The position numbers and the translations under genes are program-made. A DNA stretch of 64,000 nt from Skermanella stibiiresistens SB22 (GTDB lineage Bacteria; Pseudomonadota; Alphaproteobacteria; Azospirillales; Azospirillaceae): NCBI RefSeq assembly GCF_000576635.1, contig NZ_AVFL01000004.1, forward strand, positions 270,136 to 334,135, read 5' to 3'. Positions 28,761-36,141 of the stretch are shown one piece after another. The notes beneath the pieces are model-generated. The model searched no databases and was not told the origin of the DNA. It saw only the letters and a list, made by a program, of their open reading frames with translations. How positions within the stretch are numbered: the first letter of the stretch is position 1; every line of letters starts with the position of its first letter.

Positions 28761-28787
28761 ATCCGCGACACCACTGGAACCGCGGAT
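28761..28787. promoter_or_regulatory. Dyad ATCCGCG-N13-CGCGGAT upstream of the sigma-54 promoter
   Basis: Perfect 7-bp arms ATCCGCG (28761-28767) and CGCGGAT (28781-28787), centred about 57 bp before the -24 element. It could be a second upstream activator site, or a hairpin that ends the GT14 transcript; there is no T-run, which favours a protein site. Confidence 0.4.
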
Positions 28788-28829
28788 TTGATTGTTCCCG
28801 CCCCGATCCTCATGGGGGTAATCCGAAAG

Positions 28830-28845
28830 TGGCACGACGCTTGCT
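28830..28845 (+). promoter_or_regulatory. Sigma-54 (RpoN) promoter
   Basis: TGGCACGACGCTTGCT matches the -24/-12 consensus TGGCACG-N4-TTGCW at every defined position, with exact GG-N10-GC spacing. The coding sequence starts 74 bp downstream at 28919 after GGGAGTCTCAC. Transcription from such promoters needs RpoN and an ATP-driven enhancer-binding protein. Confidence 0.88.
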
Positions 28846-28918
28846 GTATGAGAAAGCACCAGCGGAGAAGCCGCCGGGCAAGCGAACCACTAAACCTTTC
28901 CAAGGTCGGGAGTCTCAC

Positions 28919-29167
28919 ATGAACAGCAATATCGGCATCGAGCAAAGCGGCAAGTCGGGCGGCGACGCTTCGGGTTTCTCGGGTTCGTCCTCGACCGCCC
29001 TGGGCGGCGGCGCCTCGGGTCTCGCTTCGGCCGGTGGCCTCGGTTTTAACACCGCTGGCGCCACCGCCACCGGCGGTGACTCCCTGTCCGGTTCGTCCTC
29101 GGCCGGCGCGCTGGGCGGCGACATCGCCGACAACACCCAGATCGGTGCGATCTCCATCAATTCCTGA
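28919..29167 (+). CDS. Small Gly/Ser/Ala-rich protein under a sigma-54 promoter
   Basis: An 82-residue protein made mostly of Gly, Ser and Ala, with one Lys, no Arg, Pro, Cys or Trp, and an acidic net charge. It has two related blocks, SGSSSTALGG and SGSSSAGALGG. There is no Sec signal peptide, PEP-CTERM anchor or membrane segment. The ATG follows GGGAGTCTCAC, and the gene has its own promoter and a strong terminator, so it is a separate, regulated transcript inside the EPS region. I do not recognise the family; a matrix or surface-related structural role is only a guess. Confidence 0.75.
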   Translation: MNSNIGIEQSGKSGGDASGFSGSSSTALGGGASGLASAGGLGFNTAGATATGGDSLSGSSSAGALGGDIADNTQIGAISINS

Positions 29168-29198
29168 TGCGCGCACCCGGTTCTCCGGGCGTCACGCG

Positions 29199-29229
29199 AA
29201 GGGGCGCGGCTTCAAGGCCGCGCCCTTTT
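29199..29229 (+). terminator. Rho-independent terminator of the small Gly/Ser gene
   Basis: GGGCGCGGC (29202-29210) pairs with GCCGCGCCC (29217-29225) across a 6-nt loop; AAG extends the left arm against the following TTTT. It lies 32 bp past the stop and also just past the end of the convergent membrane-protein gene. Confidence 0.88.
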
Positions 29230-29233
29230 CGCG

Positions 29234-30778
29234 TCAGGCACCCAGCGCCGGGGTCGTGGTCGCGGTGTTCTCGGTGACGCCGTTGGTGGCACCTTCGCGG
29301 AACCGTTCCGCGATCCATCCGGCGGCGCAGATCCACGACAGGGCGACACAGGGCCAGATCGGCACGAGATAGCGTACCCCGCCGACATCGCCCAGCGCGG
29401 TCATCGTGATGGTGCCGCCATAGAGGATCGCGGACGAACCGATCATCTGGATCTCCCAGGACGCCGGCCGCCGCCGAACCATGGCCACGACCATGAAGAG
29501 CGCGCCGCCGATGCCGATGACGTAGAAGCCGAAATAGACCACGCGGAAGCCGATGACGGTCGCGGTGCCGCGCTGGTCCTCGCTGATCGCGACATCCATC
29601 TTGAGCAGGCGGGGTCCGGCCTCGTATTCCCAGCGCTCGTCCCCGTCATAGGGCCAAGGCGCTTGGCGCTCGACATCGGCGCGCGCGGCGTCCGCCTCCG
29701 CCGACGTCATGATCGGGGCCAGCGTCACCAGCGCCATGAACTCCCGGAACGAAAGCTCCAGATAGCCCGGCCAATCCTTGGACACGATGGCGTTGGCGAT
29801 GTCGCGGACATACAGTTCGCGGTCCCAGCCATCGGTGTGGTGGAAGCGCTCGCGATAGGTCGGGAACAGCACGCCGAACCGCAGGTAATTGACGTAGGTC
29901 TGCGAGACCAGCACGCGGGCGCGCTCGTTCTCCATCCGGTCCAGCCGGGACACGACAGGTTCCATCAGCGCCGCCAGTTCTGTGACGCTGTCCTCCAGGG
30001 GAGTGCCGGTGAAATCGGCGGCATGCTTGGGCGCCAGCAGCATCGCCTTGCCCAGCAGGCCGGTGCCGTGGTTGCTGTTGGTCCCGGTGAAGCCGTGGAC
30101 GGTGTAATTGACCGCGTTGATCGAACCATAGCTGACGACGGCCGCCGCGACGATCGCCAGCAGCATGCGGACCGGATTGACCCGCATCGCCAGCCAGGCG
30201 TAGACGGCGACGACCAGCAGGAACGGTAGATAGACCTGTCCGGCCGGCCGGATCACGATGTTGACGACAGCGACCACGCAGATCACCGCGAACCAGGACA
30301 GCTTGCGAGTCCGGTAGAACTCGATCAGGGCGCCCAGCGCCACCATGGCCGACGATGTCACCAGCGATTCGGTGACCGCCACGAAATTGTAGGTCGTGGT
30401 GACGATGTTGGCGTAGAGCAGCACGACCAGCGCCAGCGTCAGCGCGAGCGAGCGGGACGCCCGCAGCACGACCAGCGCCAGGAAGACGCTGGATGCCAGG
30501 AAGATCGCGGTCTGGACCACGACGGCGGTGACGCGGACATCGCCGATCGCCTGCATCATGACCAGGAAGGCCGGATATCCGAACACCCGAAGCGGAGAGA
30601 AGGCCAGATAATCGCGGGTGTCGGCGGCGATCACCTCGCGCTTGCCGGCCAGCAGCCAAGCCATGGCGAAGGTCAGGAGCAGGGCCAGGACGATGATGGC
30701 GATCCGCGCCCAGGGGCCGCGGGCGAGAGTGCGATCCAGTCGCAGCAGGCGGGTCAGCGGGCTCTCCGAGGGCGGCAT
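29234..30778 (-). CDS. Polytopic membrane protein, possible GT-C-type or polymerase-like
   Basis: A 514-residue protein with about ten membrane segments and one large loop (about residues 240-400). An early YLAFSPLRVFGYPAFLVMM segment and acidic residues after the first helix (REVIAADTRDY) recall lipid-dependent GT-C glycosyltransferases, but no diagnostic motif was found. In an EPS region it could be a sugar transferase or a Wzy-like polymerase. It converges with the small Gly/Ser gene. Function is uncertain. Confidence 0.6.
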   Translation of the reverse strand: MPPSESPLTRLLRLDRTLARGPWARIAIIVLALLLTFAMAWLLAGKREVIAADTRDYLAFSPLRVFGYPAFLVMMQAIGDVRVTAVVVQTAIFLASSVFLALVVLRASRSLALTLALVVLLYANIVTTTYNFVAVTESLVTSSAMVALGALIEFYRTRKLSWFAVICVVAVVNIVIRPAGQVYLPFLLVVAVYAWLAMRVNPVRMLLAIVAAAVVSYGSINAVNYTVHGFTGTNSNHGTGLLGKAMLLAPKHAADFTGTPLEDSVTELAALMEPVVSRLDRMENERARVLVSQTYVNYLRFGVLFPTYRERFHHTDGWDRELYVRDIANAIVSKDWPGYLELSFREFMALVTLAPIMTSAEADAARADVERQAPWPYDGDERWEYEAGPRLLKMDVAISEDQRGTATVIGFRVVYFGFYVIGIGGALFMVVAMVRRRPASWEIQMIGSSAILYGGTITMTALGDVGGVRYLVPIWPCVALSWICAAGWIAERFREGATNGVTENTATTTPALGA

Positions 30779-31028
30779 GGCGGCTTTCGCGATGTTATTG
30801 CGGCAAATCGAACTATGAGGTGTTTTGGGATGTTGGACAGACTTCGCTGAGACTGTCGGGGGTATGGGTACCCTCTATGGCGACTCATGGAAAGTCGCCT
30901 CATGGAATTCTCACGGGGTAGTACCGCCGCCGGCCGCCTTCGCTCCACGCGGAAACGCGAAAGGGGCGCCACTGTCATGGCGCCCCTTGATGGATACCGG
31001 CTCTCCGACGGAAGGAAAGCGCAGGATC
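30779..31028. other. Intergenic region between the membrane-protein gene and sspB
   Basis: 250 bp with no gene. The right part holds the sspB terminator (30961-30988); the left part, which is AT-richer near 30785-30850, is the likely promoter of the minus-strand membrane-protein gene. Confidence 0.4.
30961..30988 (-). terminator. Rho-independent terminator of sspB
   Basis: AAGGGGCGCCA (30961-30971) pairs perfectly with TGGCGCCCCTT (30978-30988) across a 6-nt loop. On the minus strand it is followed by TTTCGCG. It lies 40 bp past the sspB stop. Confidence 0.82.
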
Positions 31029-31541
31029 TTACTTCTTGCGGAAAGCGTCCAATGCCACGACTTGGCCCATCTTGGCGTCGTCGGCCGGCTTGGGGGTTCC
31101 GCCGGTCTTGGCGGTGTCCTCGTCCGCGACCTCGGCGACCTCGTCCTCCTCGGTCTCGTCGACGCCGACCGGACCGTCCTGGCCGCCCAGCGGCTGGAAC
31201 TGGAGGGCGAAATTGACGGAGGGGTCGGCGAATGTGGTGATCGCCGCGAAGGGGACGATCAGCCGCTCATGCGAGTTGTTGAAGCTGAGCGTGACGCCGA
31301 ACTTATCCTCCTCGACCTCCAGCCCATAGAACTGGTACTGGAGCACGATCGTCATTTCGGATGGATACTGGTCACGCAGGTAGTCCGGGATCTGGACACC
31401 GGCGTCGTTGGTGCGGAAGGTCAGATAAAAATGGTGATTGCCCGGCAGGCCGCGTTCGCCCGCCTGCCGCAACGCCTCGCGGACCACGCCCCGAAGAGCG
31501 TTCTCGACCATCTTATCGTATCGCAGATACTCGGTAGGCAT
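31029..31541 (-). CDS. sspB: SspB-type ClpXP adaptor protein
   Basis: A 170-residue protein matching the alphaproteobacterial SspB family. The folded substrate-binding part covers about residues 1-120: HHFYLTFRTNDAGVQIPDYL, a MTIVLQYQFYGLEV strand and LSFNNSHERLIVPFAAITTF. An acidic, disordered linker follows, and the C-terminal VVALDAFRKK is the ClpX-binding tail. It tethers ssrA-tagged and other proteins to ClpXP. Single gene with its own terminator. Confidence 0.92.
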   Translation of the reverse strand: MPTEYLRYDKMVENALRGVVREALRQAGERGLPGNHHFYLTFRTNDAGVQIPDYLRDQYPSEMTIVLQYQFYGLEVEEDKFGVTLSFNNSHERLIVPFAAITTFADPSVNFALQFQPLGGQDGPVGVDETEEDEVAEVADEDTAKTGGTPKPADDAKMGQVVALDAFRKK

Positions 31542-31838
31542 TCCGGGCGCCGCCTCAACATCATGAAATCAGTGCGGATCACAGCACATAAATTAAAGTG
31601 GAAGGCTGTCGGAACAGCCTGACAACGACGGTGCCACGCGCGTTTGACACGACGTTAATCACTTGGGCCGGGAGCTACCCGACTGGTTGACTATAGACGC
31701 TGGCACCGGGATGTGAAAGAGGCGATCTGATCGTGCGGGCCGCGCCCCGCGGGACTGGAGGCCGATACGGGCAACTGGCATTGGCTTGCGAAGGTTCGAG
31801 ACGCTAGAGTGCCGCCGGAAACGAACGCCGGAGAAACC
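31542..31838. other. Divergent spacer between sspB and thyX
   Basis: 297 bp with no gene. A small hairpin AGGCTG/CAGCCT (31603-31620) lies near the left end. Promoters for both neighbours must be here; none was clear enough to call. Confidence 0.35.
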
Positions 31839-32783
31839 ATGCCGCTCACCCCGGATCAAAGCGACGAGATCGCCCATCTGCGCAGCCAGACCGTGCCGAC
31901 CCGGCGCGCCACCGTGCCGGCGCTGGAGGAAATCCTGTACGAGGCTTTCCCGGCGCTTGACCACGGCTTCGTCCGCGTGATCGACTATATGGGCGACGAC
32001 GCGGCGGTGGTTCAGGCGGCCCGTGTGTCCTATGGCCGCGGCACCCGCAAGGTCAGCGAGGACGCCGGCCTGATCCGCTACCTGATGCGCCACTGGCACT
32101 CGACCCCGTTCGAGATGTGCGAGATCAAGTTCCACGTGAAGCTGCCGATCTTCATCGCGCGGCAGTGGATCCGGCACCGGACCGCCAACGTCAACGAGTA
32201 CAGCGCGCGCTATTCGATCCTGGACAAGGAGTTCTACATCCCGGCGTCCGAGAACCTGTCGGCGCAGAGCACCCTCAACCGCCAGGGACGTGGCGAGGTG
32301 CTGGAAGGGGCGGAGGCGGCCCGCGTACTCGACCTGCTGCGCGAGGATTCGGAGCGGGCGTACCGGGGCTATGCCGAGATGCTCAACCAGGACGAGGACG
32401 GCGCGCAGGCCGACCCGTCCCGGTCCGGTCTGGCGCGCGAGCTGGCGCGGATGAACCTGTCGCTGAACTATTACACGCAGTGGTACTGGAAGGTGGATCT
32501 GCACAATCTGATGCATTTCCTCCGGCTGCGCGCCGACAGCCACGCCCAATACGAGATCCGCGTCTACGCCGACATCATGATCGACATCATGAACCGCTGG
32601 GTGCCATCGACCGCCGAGGCCTTCCGGGAATACCGCTTAGGCGCGGCCAGCCTGTCGGCGACCGGCCTCGCCATCGTCCGGCGCATGCTGGCGGGCGAGA
32701 CGGTGACCCAGCCGGACAGTGGGTTGAGCAAGCGCGAGTGGCGCGAATTGATGGAGCAACTCGGCCGCCCGGCGGACGTTTGA
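31839..32783 (+). CDS. thyX: FAD-dependent thymidylate synthase ThyX
   Basis: A 314-residue flavoenzyme making dTMP from dUMP with methylene-THF and NADPH. The diagnostic ThyX motif [15 protein letters not shown] (112-126) is complete, with [20 protein letters not shown] and [13 protein letters not shown] in the C-terminal half. It is longer than the roughly 220-250 residues of many ThyX proteins, as in other alphaproteobacteria. The ATG at 31839 follows CCGGAGAAACC. It is not clear whether ThyA also exists in the genome. Confidence 0.95.
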   Translation: MPLTPDQSDEIAHLRSQTVPTRRATVPALEEILYEAFPALDHGFVRVIDYMGDDAAVVQAARVSYGRGTRKVSEDAGLIRYLMRHWHSTPFEMCEIKFHVKLPIFIARQWIRHRTANVNEYSARYSILDKEFYIPASENLSAQSTLNRQGRGEVLEGAEAARVLDLLREDSERAYRGYAEMLNQDEDGAQADPSRSGLARELARMNLSLNYYTQWYWKVDLHNLMHFLRLRADSHAQYEIRVYADIMIDIMNRWVPSTAEAFREYRLGAASLSATGLAIVRRMLAGETVTQPDSGLSKREWRELMEQLGRPADV

Positions 32784-32826
32784 AGCGCTGAGCCGCACCC
32801 AAGGCGGCTCGTGGAGGAGAATAACG

Positions 32827-33804
32827 ATGAAGATGCCCAGCCTCGCCGGAGCCGCCCTGGCTCTGGCGTGCCTCGCCGCGCTGTCGGCGGAGGCCGTCGC
32901 TCAAGCGAAGACCGTCCACGTCGCCGTGACCGCGATCGTCGAGCACCCGGCGCTGGACGCGGTCCGTGACGGTGTCCGCGACGAGTTGGTGGCGCAGGGC
33001 TGGAAGACCGGCGAGACCCTGCGTTTCGATTATCAGAGCGCCCAGGGCAATCCGGGCACGGCGGTCCAGATCGCCCGCCAGTTCGTCGGGCAGGCGCCCG
33101 ACGTGATCGTGCCGATCTCGACGCCGTCGGCGCAGGCCGTGGTCTCGGCGGCGCGCGACGTTCCCGTCGTCTTCACCGCCGTGACCGATCCGTTGGGCGC
33201 CCAGCTCGTCCGCGACCTGGAGAAGCCGGGCCGCAATGTGACCGGTCTGTCCGACCTGTCGCCGGTGGCCGACCACTTGGCGCTGATCCGGGAGATCATG
33301 CCGGACGCCAAGCGGCTGGGCTTCCCCTATAATCCGGGAGAGCCGAACTCGGTCACGCTGCTGGCGCTGGTCAAGAAGCTGGCGCCCGAGCTCGGCTTCA
33401 CCCTCGTCGAGGCGCCGGCCACCAAGTCGTCGGACGTGCAGGGCGCCGCGCGCGGGCTGGTCGGCCGGGTCGACGCCGTCTACACGCCGACCGACAACAC
33501 GATCGTCTCGGCGCTGGAGGCTTTGCTGATCGTCGGCGCGCAGAACAAGCTGCCGATCTTCTCGGCCGACACCGACAGCGTCCAGCGCGGCGCCATCGCG
33601 ACGGTCGGTTTCAACTATTACCAGGTCGGCCGCCAGACCGGACAGATCGTCGCCCGCGTGCTCAACGGCGAGAAGCCCGGCGACATCGCGGTGCGCTCGG
33701 CGGAGGGGACCGACCTGTACGTCAACCCCAAGGCGGCGGCCGCGATGGGCATCACCATCCCGGACGCCGTGACCGGGCGGGCCGCCAAGGTGGTCGGCCG
33801 GTGA
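32827..33804 (+). CDS. ABC transporter substrate-binding protein (TrpX/COG2984 type)
   Basis: A 325-residue periplasmic protein with a Sec signal peptide (about 1-26, ending AVAQA). KTVHVAVTAIVEHPALDAVR, VIVPISTPSAQAVVSAA, DPLGAQLVRDLEKPGRNVTG and DAVYTPTDNTIVSALEAL fit the COG2984 binding proteins, some of which carry tryptophan or other aromatic compounds. It starts a three-gene importer operon; its stop overlaps the start of the permease gene. Confidence 0.88.
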   Translation: MKMPSLAGAALALACLAALSAEAVAQAKTVHVAVTAIVEHPALDAVRDGVRDELVAQGWKTGETLRFDYQSAQGNPGTAVQIARQFVGQAPDVIVPISTPSAQAVVSAARDVPVVFTAVTDPLGAQLVRDLEKPGRNVTGLSDLSPVADHLALIREIMPDAKRLGFPYNPGEPNSVTLLALVKKLAPELGFTLVEAPATKSSDVQGAARGLVGRVDAVYTPTDNTIVSALEALLIVGAQNKLPIFSADTDSVQRGAIATVGFNYYQVGRQTGQIVARVLNGEKPGDIAVRSAEGTDLYVNPKAAAAMGITIPDAVTGRAAKVVGR

Positions 33805-34718
33805 GCGTGATCGCGCTGCTGGGTGCGGCCGAACTGGGGCTGGTGTTCTCGCTGGTGGCGCTCGGCGTCTTCTTGTCGTTCCGGGTGCTGGACTTTCCCG
33901 ACCTCACGGTCGATGGCAGCTTTCCCCTGGGAGCGGCGGTCGCGGCGACGCTGATCGTCGCGGAGTGGAACCCCTGGGCCGCGACGGGGCTCGCCATGGT
34001 CGCCGGCGCCTTGGCCGGGATCGTCACCGCCACGCTCAACGTGCGCTTCAAGATCCTGCACCTGCTGGCCAGCATCCTGACCATGATCGCGCTGTTCTCG
34101 GTCAACCTGCGGGTCATGGGCAAGCCCAACGTGGCGATCATCACCCAGGACACCGTGCTGACGCCGTTCTACGGACTCGGCCTTTCCGACGCCGTGCTGC
34201 GCCCGGTCTTCGTGCTGGTCGTGGTGCTGGTGGTGGTGGCGCTGCTGGCGCGGTTCCTGACCAGCGAGTTCGGGCTCGCCATGAGGGCCACCGGCGTCAA
34301 CGCGCGGATGGCGCGGGCGCAGGGCGTCTCGACCGACCTGCACATCTACGCCGGCATGGCGCTGAGCAACGCGCTGGTCGCCTTGGCCGGCGCGTTGTTC
34401 GCCCAGACCAACGGCTTCGCCGACGTGACCAGCGGCATCGGCACCATCGTGATCGGCCTTGCGGCGGTGATCGTCGGCGAGACCGTCGTGCGGAGCCGGG
34501 TGATCCTGTGGATGCTGGTCGGCTGCGTCGTCGGCTCGATCCTGTACCGGATCGCGATCCAACTGGCGCTCAACACCGATTTCATCGGGCTCCAGGCGTC
34601 GGACCTGAACCTCGTGACAGCCTTGCTGGTCGCGGGAGCGCTGATCCTGCCGCGGCTGGGCAATCCGCTGCGGGCCAAGGGCGGGACGGCGGCCAAGGGC
34701 GGGAGGGTCGCGGGATGA
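33801..34718 (+). CDS. ABC transporter permease (COG4120 type)
   Basis: A 305-residue inner-membrane permease with about eight membrane segments, including FRVLDFPDLTVDGSFPLGAA and RVMGKPNVAIITQDTVLTPF. The GTG start at 33801 overlaps the stop of the binding-protein gene, and its own stop overlaps the ATPase start. The family is related to branched-chain amino acid permeases and pairs with COG2984 binding proteins and COG1101 ATPases. Confidence 0.88.
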   Translation: MSVIALLGAAELGLVFSLVALGVFLSFRVLDFPDLTVDGSFPLGAAVAATLIVAEWNPWAATGLAMVAGALAGIVTATLNVRFKILHLLASILTMIALFSVNLRVMGKPNVAIITQDTVLTPFYGLGLSDAVLRPVFVLVVVLVVVALLARFLTSEFGLAMRATGVNARMARAQGVSTDLHIYAGMALSNALVALAGALFAQTNGFADVTSGIGTIVIGLAAVIVGETVVRSRVILWMLVGCVVGSILYRIAIQLALNTDFIGLQASDLNLVTALLVAGALILPRLGNPLRAKGGTAAKGGRVAG

Positions 34719-35509
34719 TCGAGCTGCGCGACCTCCACGTCACCTTCGGCCGCGGTACGCCTCTGGAGAAGCAGGCCCTGCGCGGCATCGACCTGACCAT
34801 CCCGGCGGGCCAGTTCGTCACGGTGATCGGCTCCAACGGGGCCGGCAAGTCGACGGTGCTGGGCGCCCTGGCGGGCGATGTCATCGCCGAAGCCGGCACG
34901 GTGGCGATCGACGGCACCGATGTCACGCGCTGGAGCACGCCGCGCCGGGCCGGGTTGGTCGCCCGCGTCTTGCAGGACCCCATGGCGGGCACCTGCGCCA
35001 GCCTGTCGATCGAGGAGAACATGGCGCTCGCGGCGGCGCGCGGCCGCAGGCGCGGGCTCGGCCCCGCCGTCGGGCCGTCCCAGCGCTCCGGCTTCCGCGA
35101 CCGAGTCGCCGAGCTTGGACTGGGGCTCGAGAACAGGCTCGGGGACCAGATGGGCCTGCTGTCGGGTGGCCAGCGTCAGGCGGTCAGCCTGCTGATGGCG
35201 ACCCTGGCGGGCTCGCGCATCCTGCTGCTGGACGAGCACACCGCGGCGCTCGACCCCTCCACCGCCGAGTTCGTGCTCGACCTGACGCGCCGGATCGTTT
35301 CCGGCCATGGGCTGACGACGCTGATGGTCACCCACTCCATGCGCCATGCCCTGGACCACGGCGACCGCACCATCATGCTGCACGAGGGCAAGATCGTGCT
35401 GGACGTCGGCGGCGCCGAGCGCACCGGCCTGGACGTCCCAGACCTGCTGGCGATGTTCAGCCGCGTGCGCGGGCGGGAGCTGGCGGACGATGGGTTGTTG
35501 ATCGGCTGA
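34715..35509 (+). CDS. ABC transporter ATP-binding protein (COG1101 type)
   Basis: A 264-residue ATPase. Walker A is GSNGAGKST (39-47), the Q-loop is VLQDPMAGT, the signature is LSGGQRQ, Walker B is ILLLDEHTAALD and the H-loop is MVTHSM. The 4-base overlap with the permease gene shows one operon. With the other two genes it forms a complete importer. Substrate unknown. Confidence 0.92.
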   Translation: MIELRDLHVTFGRGTPLEKQALRGIDLTIPAGQFVTVIGSNGAGKSTVLGALAGDVIAEAGTVAIDGTDVTRWSTPRRAGLVARVLQDPMAGTCASLSIEENMALAAARGRRRGLGPAVGPSQRSGFRDRVAELGLGLENRLGDQMGLLSGGQRQAVSLLMATLAGSRILLLDEHTAALDPSTAEFVLDLTRRIVSGHGLTTLMVTHSMRHALDHGDRTIMLHEGKIVLDVGGAERTGLDVPDLLAMFSRVRGRELADDGLLIG

Positions 35510-35628
35510 AGAGCTCCCCGTTCCCGACGCTGTCGGCCACGGCCCCCGTGTGTCGAAATGGCGCTTGCCCGATTCCGCCATAGGATATAAGCCAAAAGGC
35601 GTGGGTGGTGGATAGCGGGGAATTTGGG

Positions 35629-36018
35629 ATGGCCGGAGGGAGGTTCACGCGACTGCCCCGCCGTGCCGGCCTTCTCGTCGGGGCAGTCGCGTTCCTCTGC
35701 CAGATCCTGGCCTTCGCTTTCGCCGCGGCGCCGGTATCCGCCCAACTCCACACCATCGAGATCTGCACGGCCTCCGGCACGAAGACCGTCACTCTCGACG
35801 GTGCTGGCGAGCCATCCGCTCCCGCGGGAGCGACGCACGACGACGAATGTCCCGCCTGTCCCCTGGCAACTTGCCTGCTGGGACCGCCATCCGCACCGGG
35901 TACCGTCCTTCCGCCGATGCTTGTCCGTCGTGCCGCGGCCACACTGTCCGCTTTGGACATCGCGACGGTCTGGCTCCATTCCTCACCGCAAGCGCGCGCG
36001 CCACCAGTTCCCGCCTAA
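35629..36018 (+). CDS. DUF2946 family protein
   Basis: A 129-residue protein with an N-terminal membrane or signal segment (about 14-37) and a central HDDECPACPLATC metal-binding-like motif. DUF2946 proteins often lie beside TonB-dependent copper receptors, as here. The ATG at 35629 is preferred; a GTG at 35605 would add eight residues. The role in metal uptake or sensing is inferred from context. Confidence 0.7.
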   Translation: MAGGRFTRLPRRAGLLVGAVAFLCQILAFAFAAAPVSAQLHTIEICTASGTKTVTLDGAGEPSAPAGATHDDECPACPLATCLLGPPSAPGTVLPPMLVRRAAATLSALDIATVWLHSSPQARAPPVPA

Positions 36019-36141
36019 CGAACCCGCCATCCCCCGCGTCCAACGCCCGACGGTCGATCCGTCGCGCGATCGCGCGGGTGTGGGCCCTGTTCCGCGCGCC
36101 TTTCAGCGCTCGTCTTCCGCTGGTGACGAGGATACCCGTCC

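Noticed and set aside
31776..31789. Sigma-54-like TGGCATTGGCTTGC upstream of thyX
   Set aside because: The spacing between GG and GC is nine bases instead of ten, which is not tolerated by RpoN promoters.
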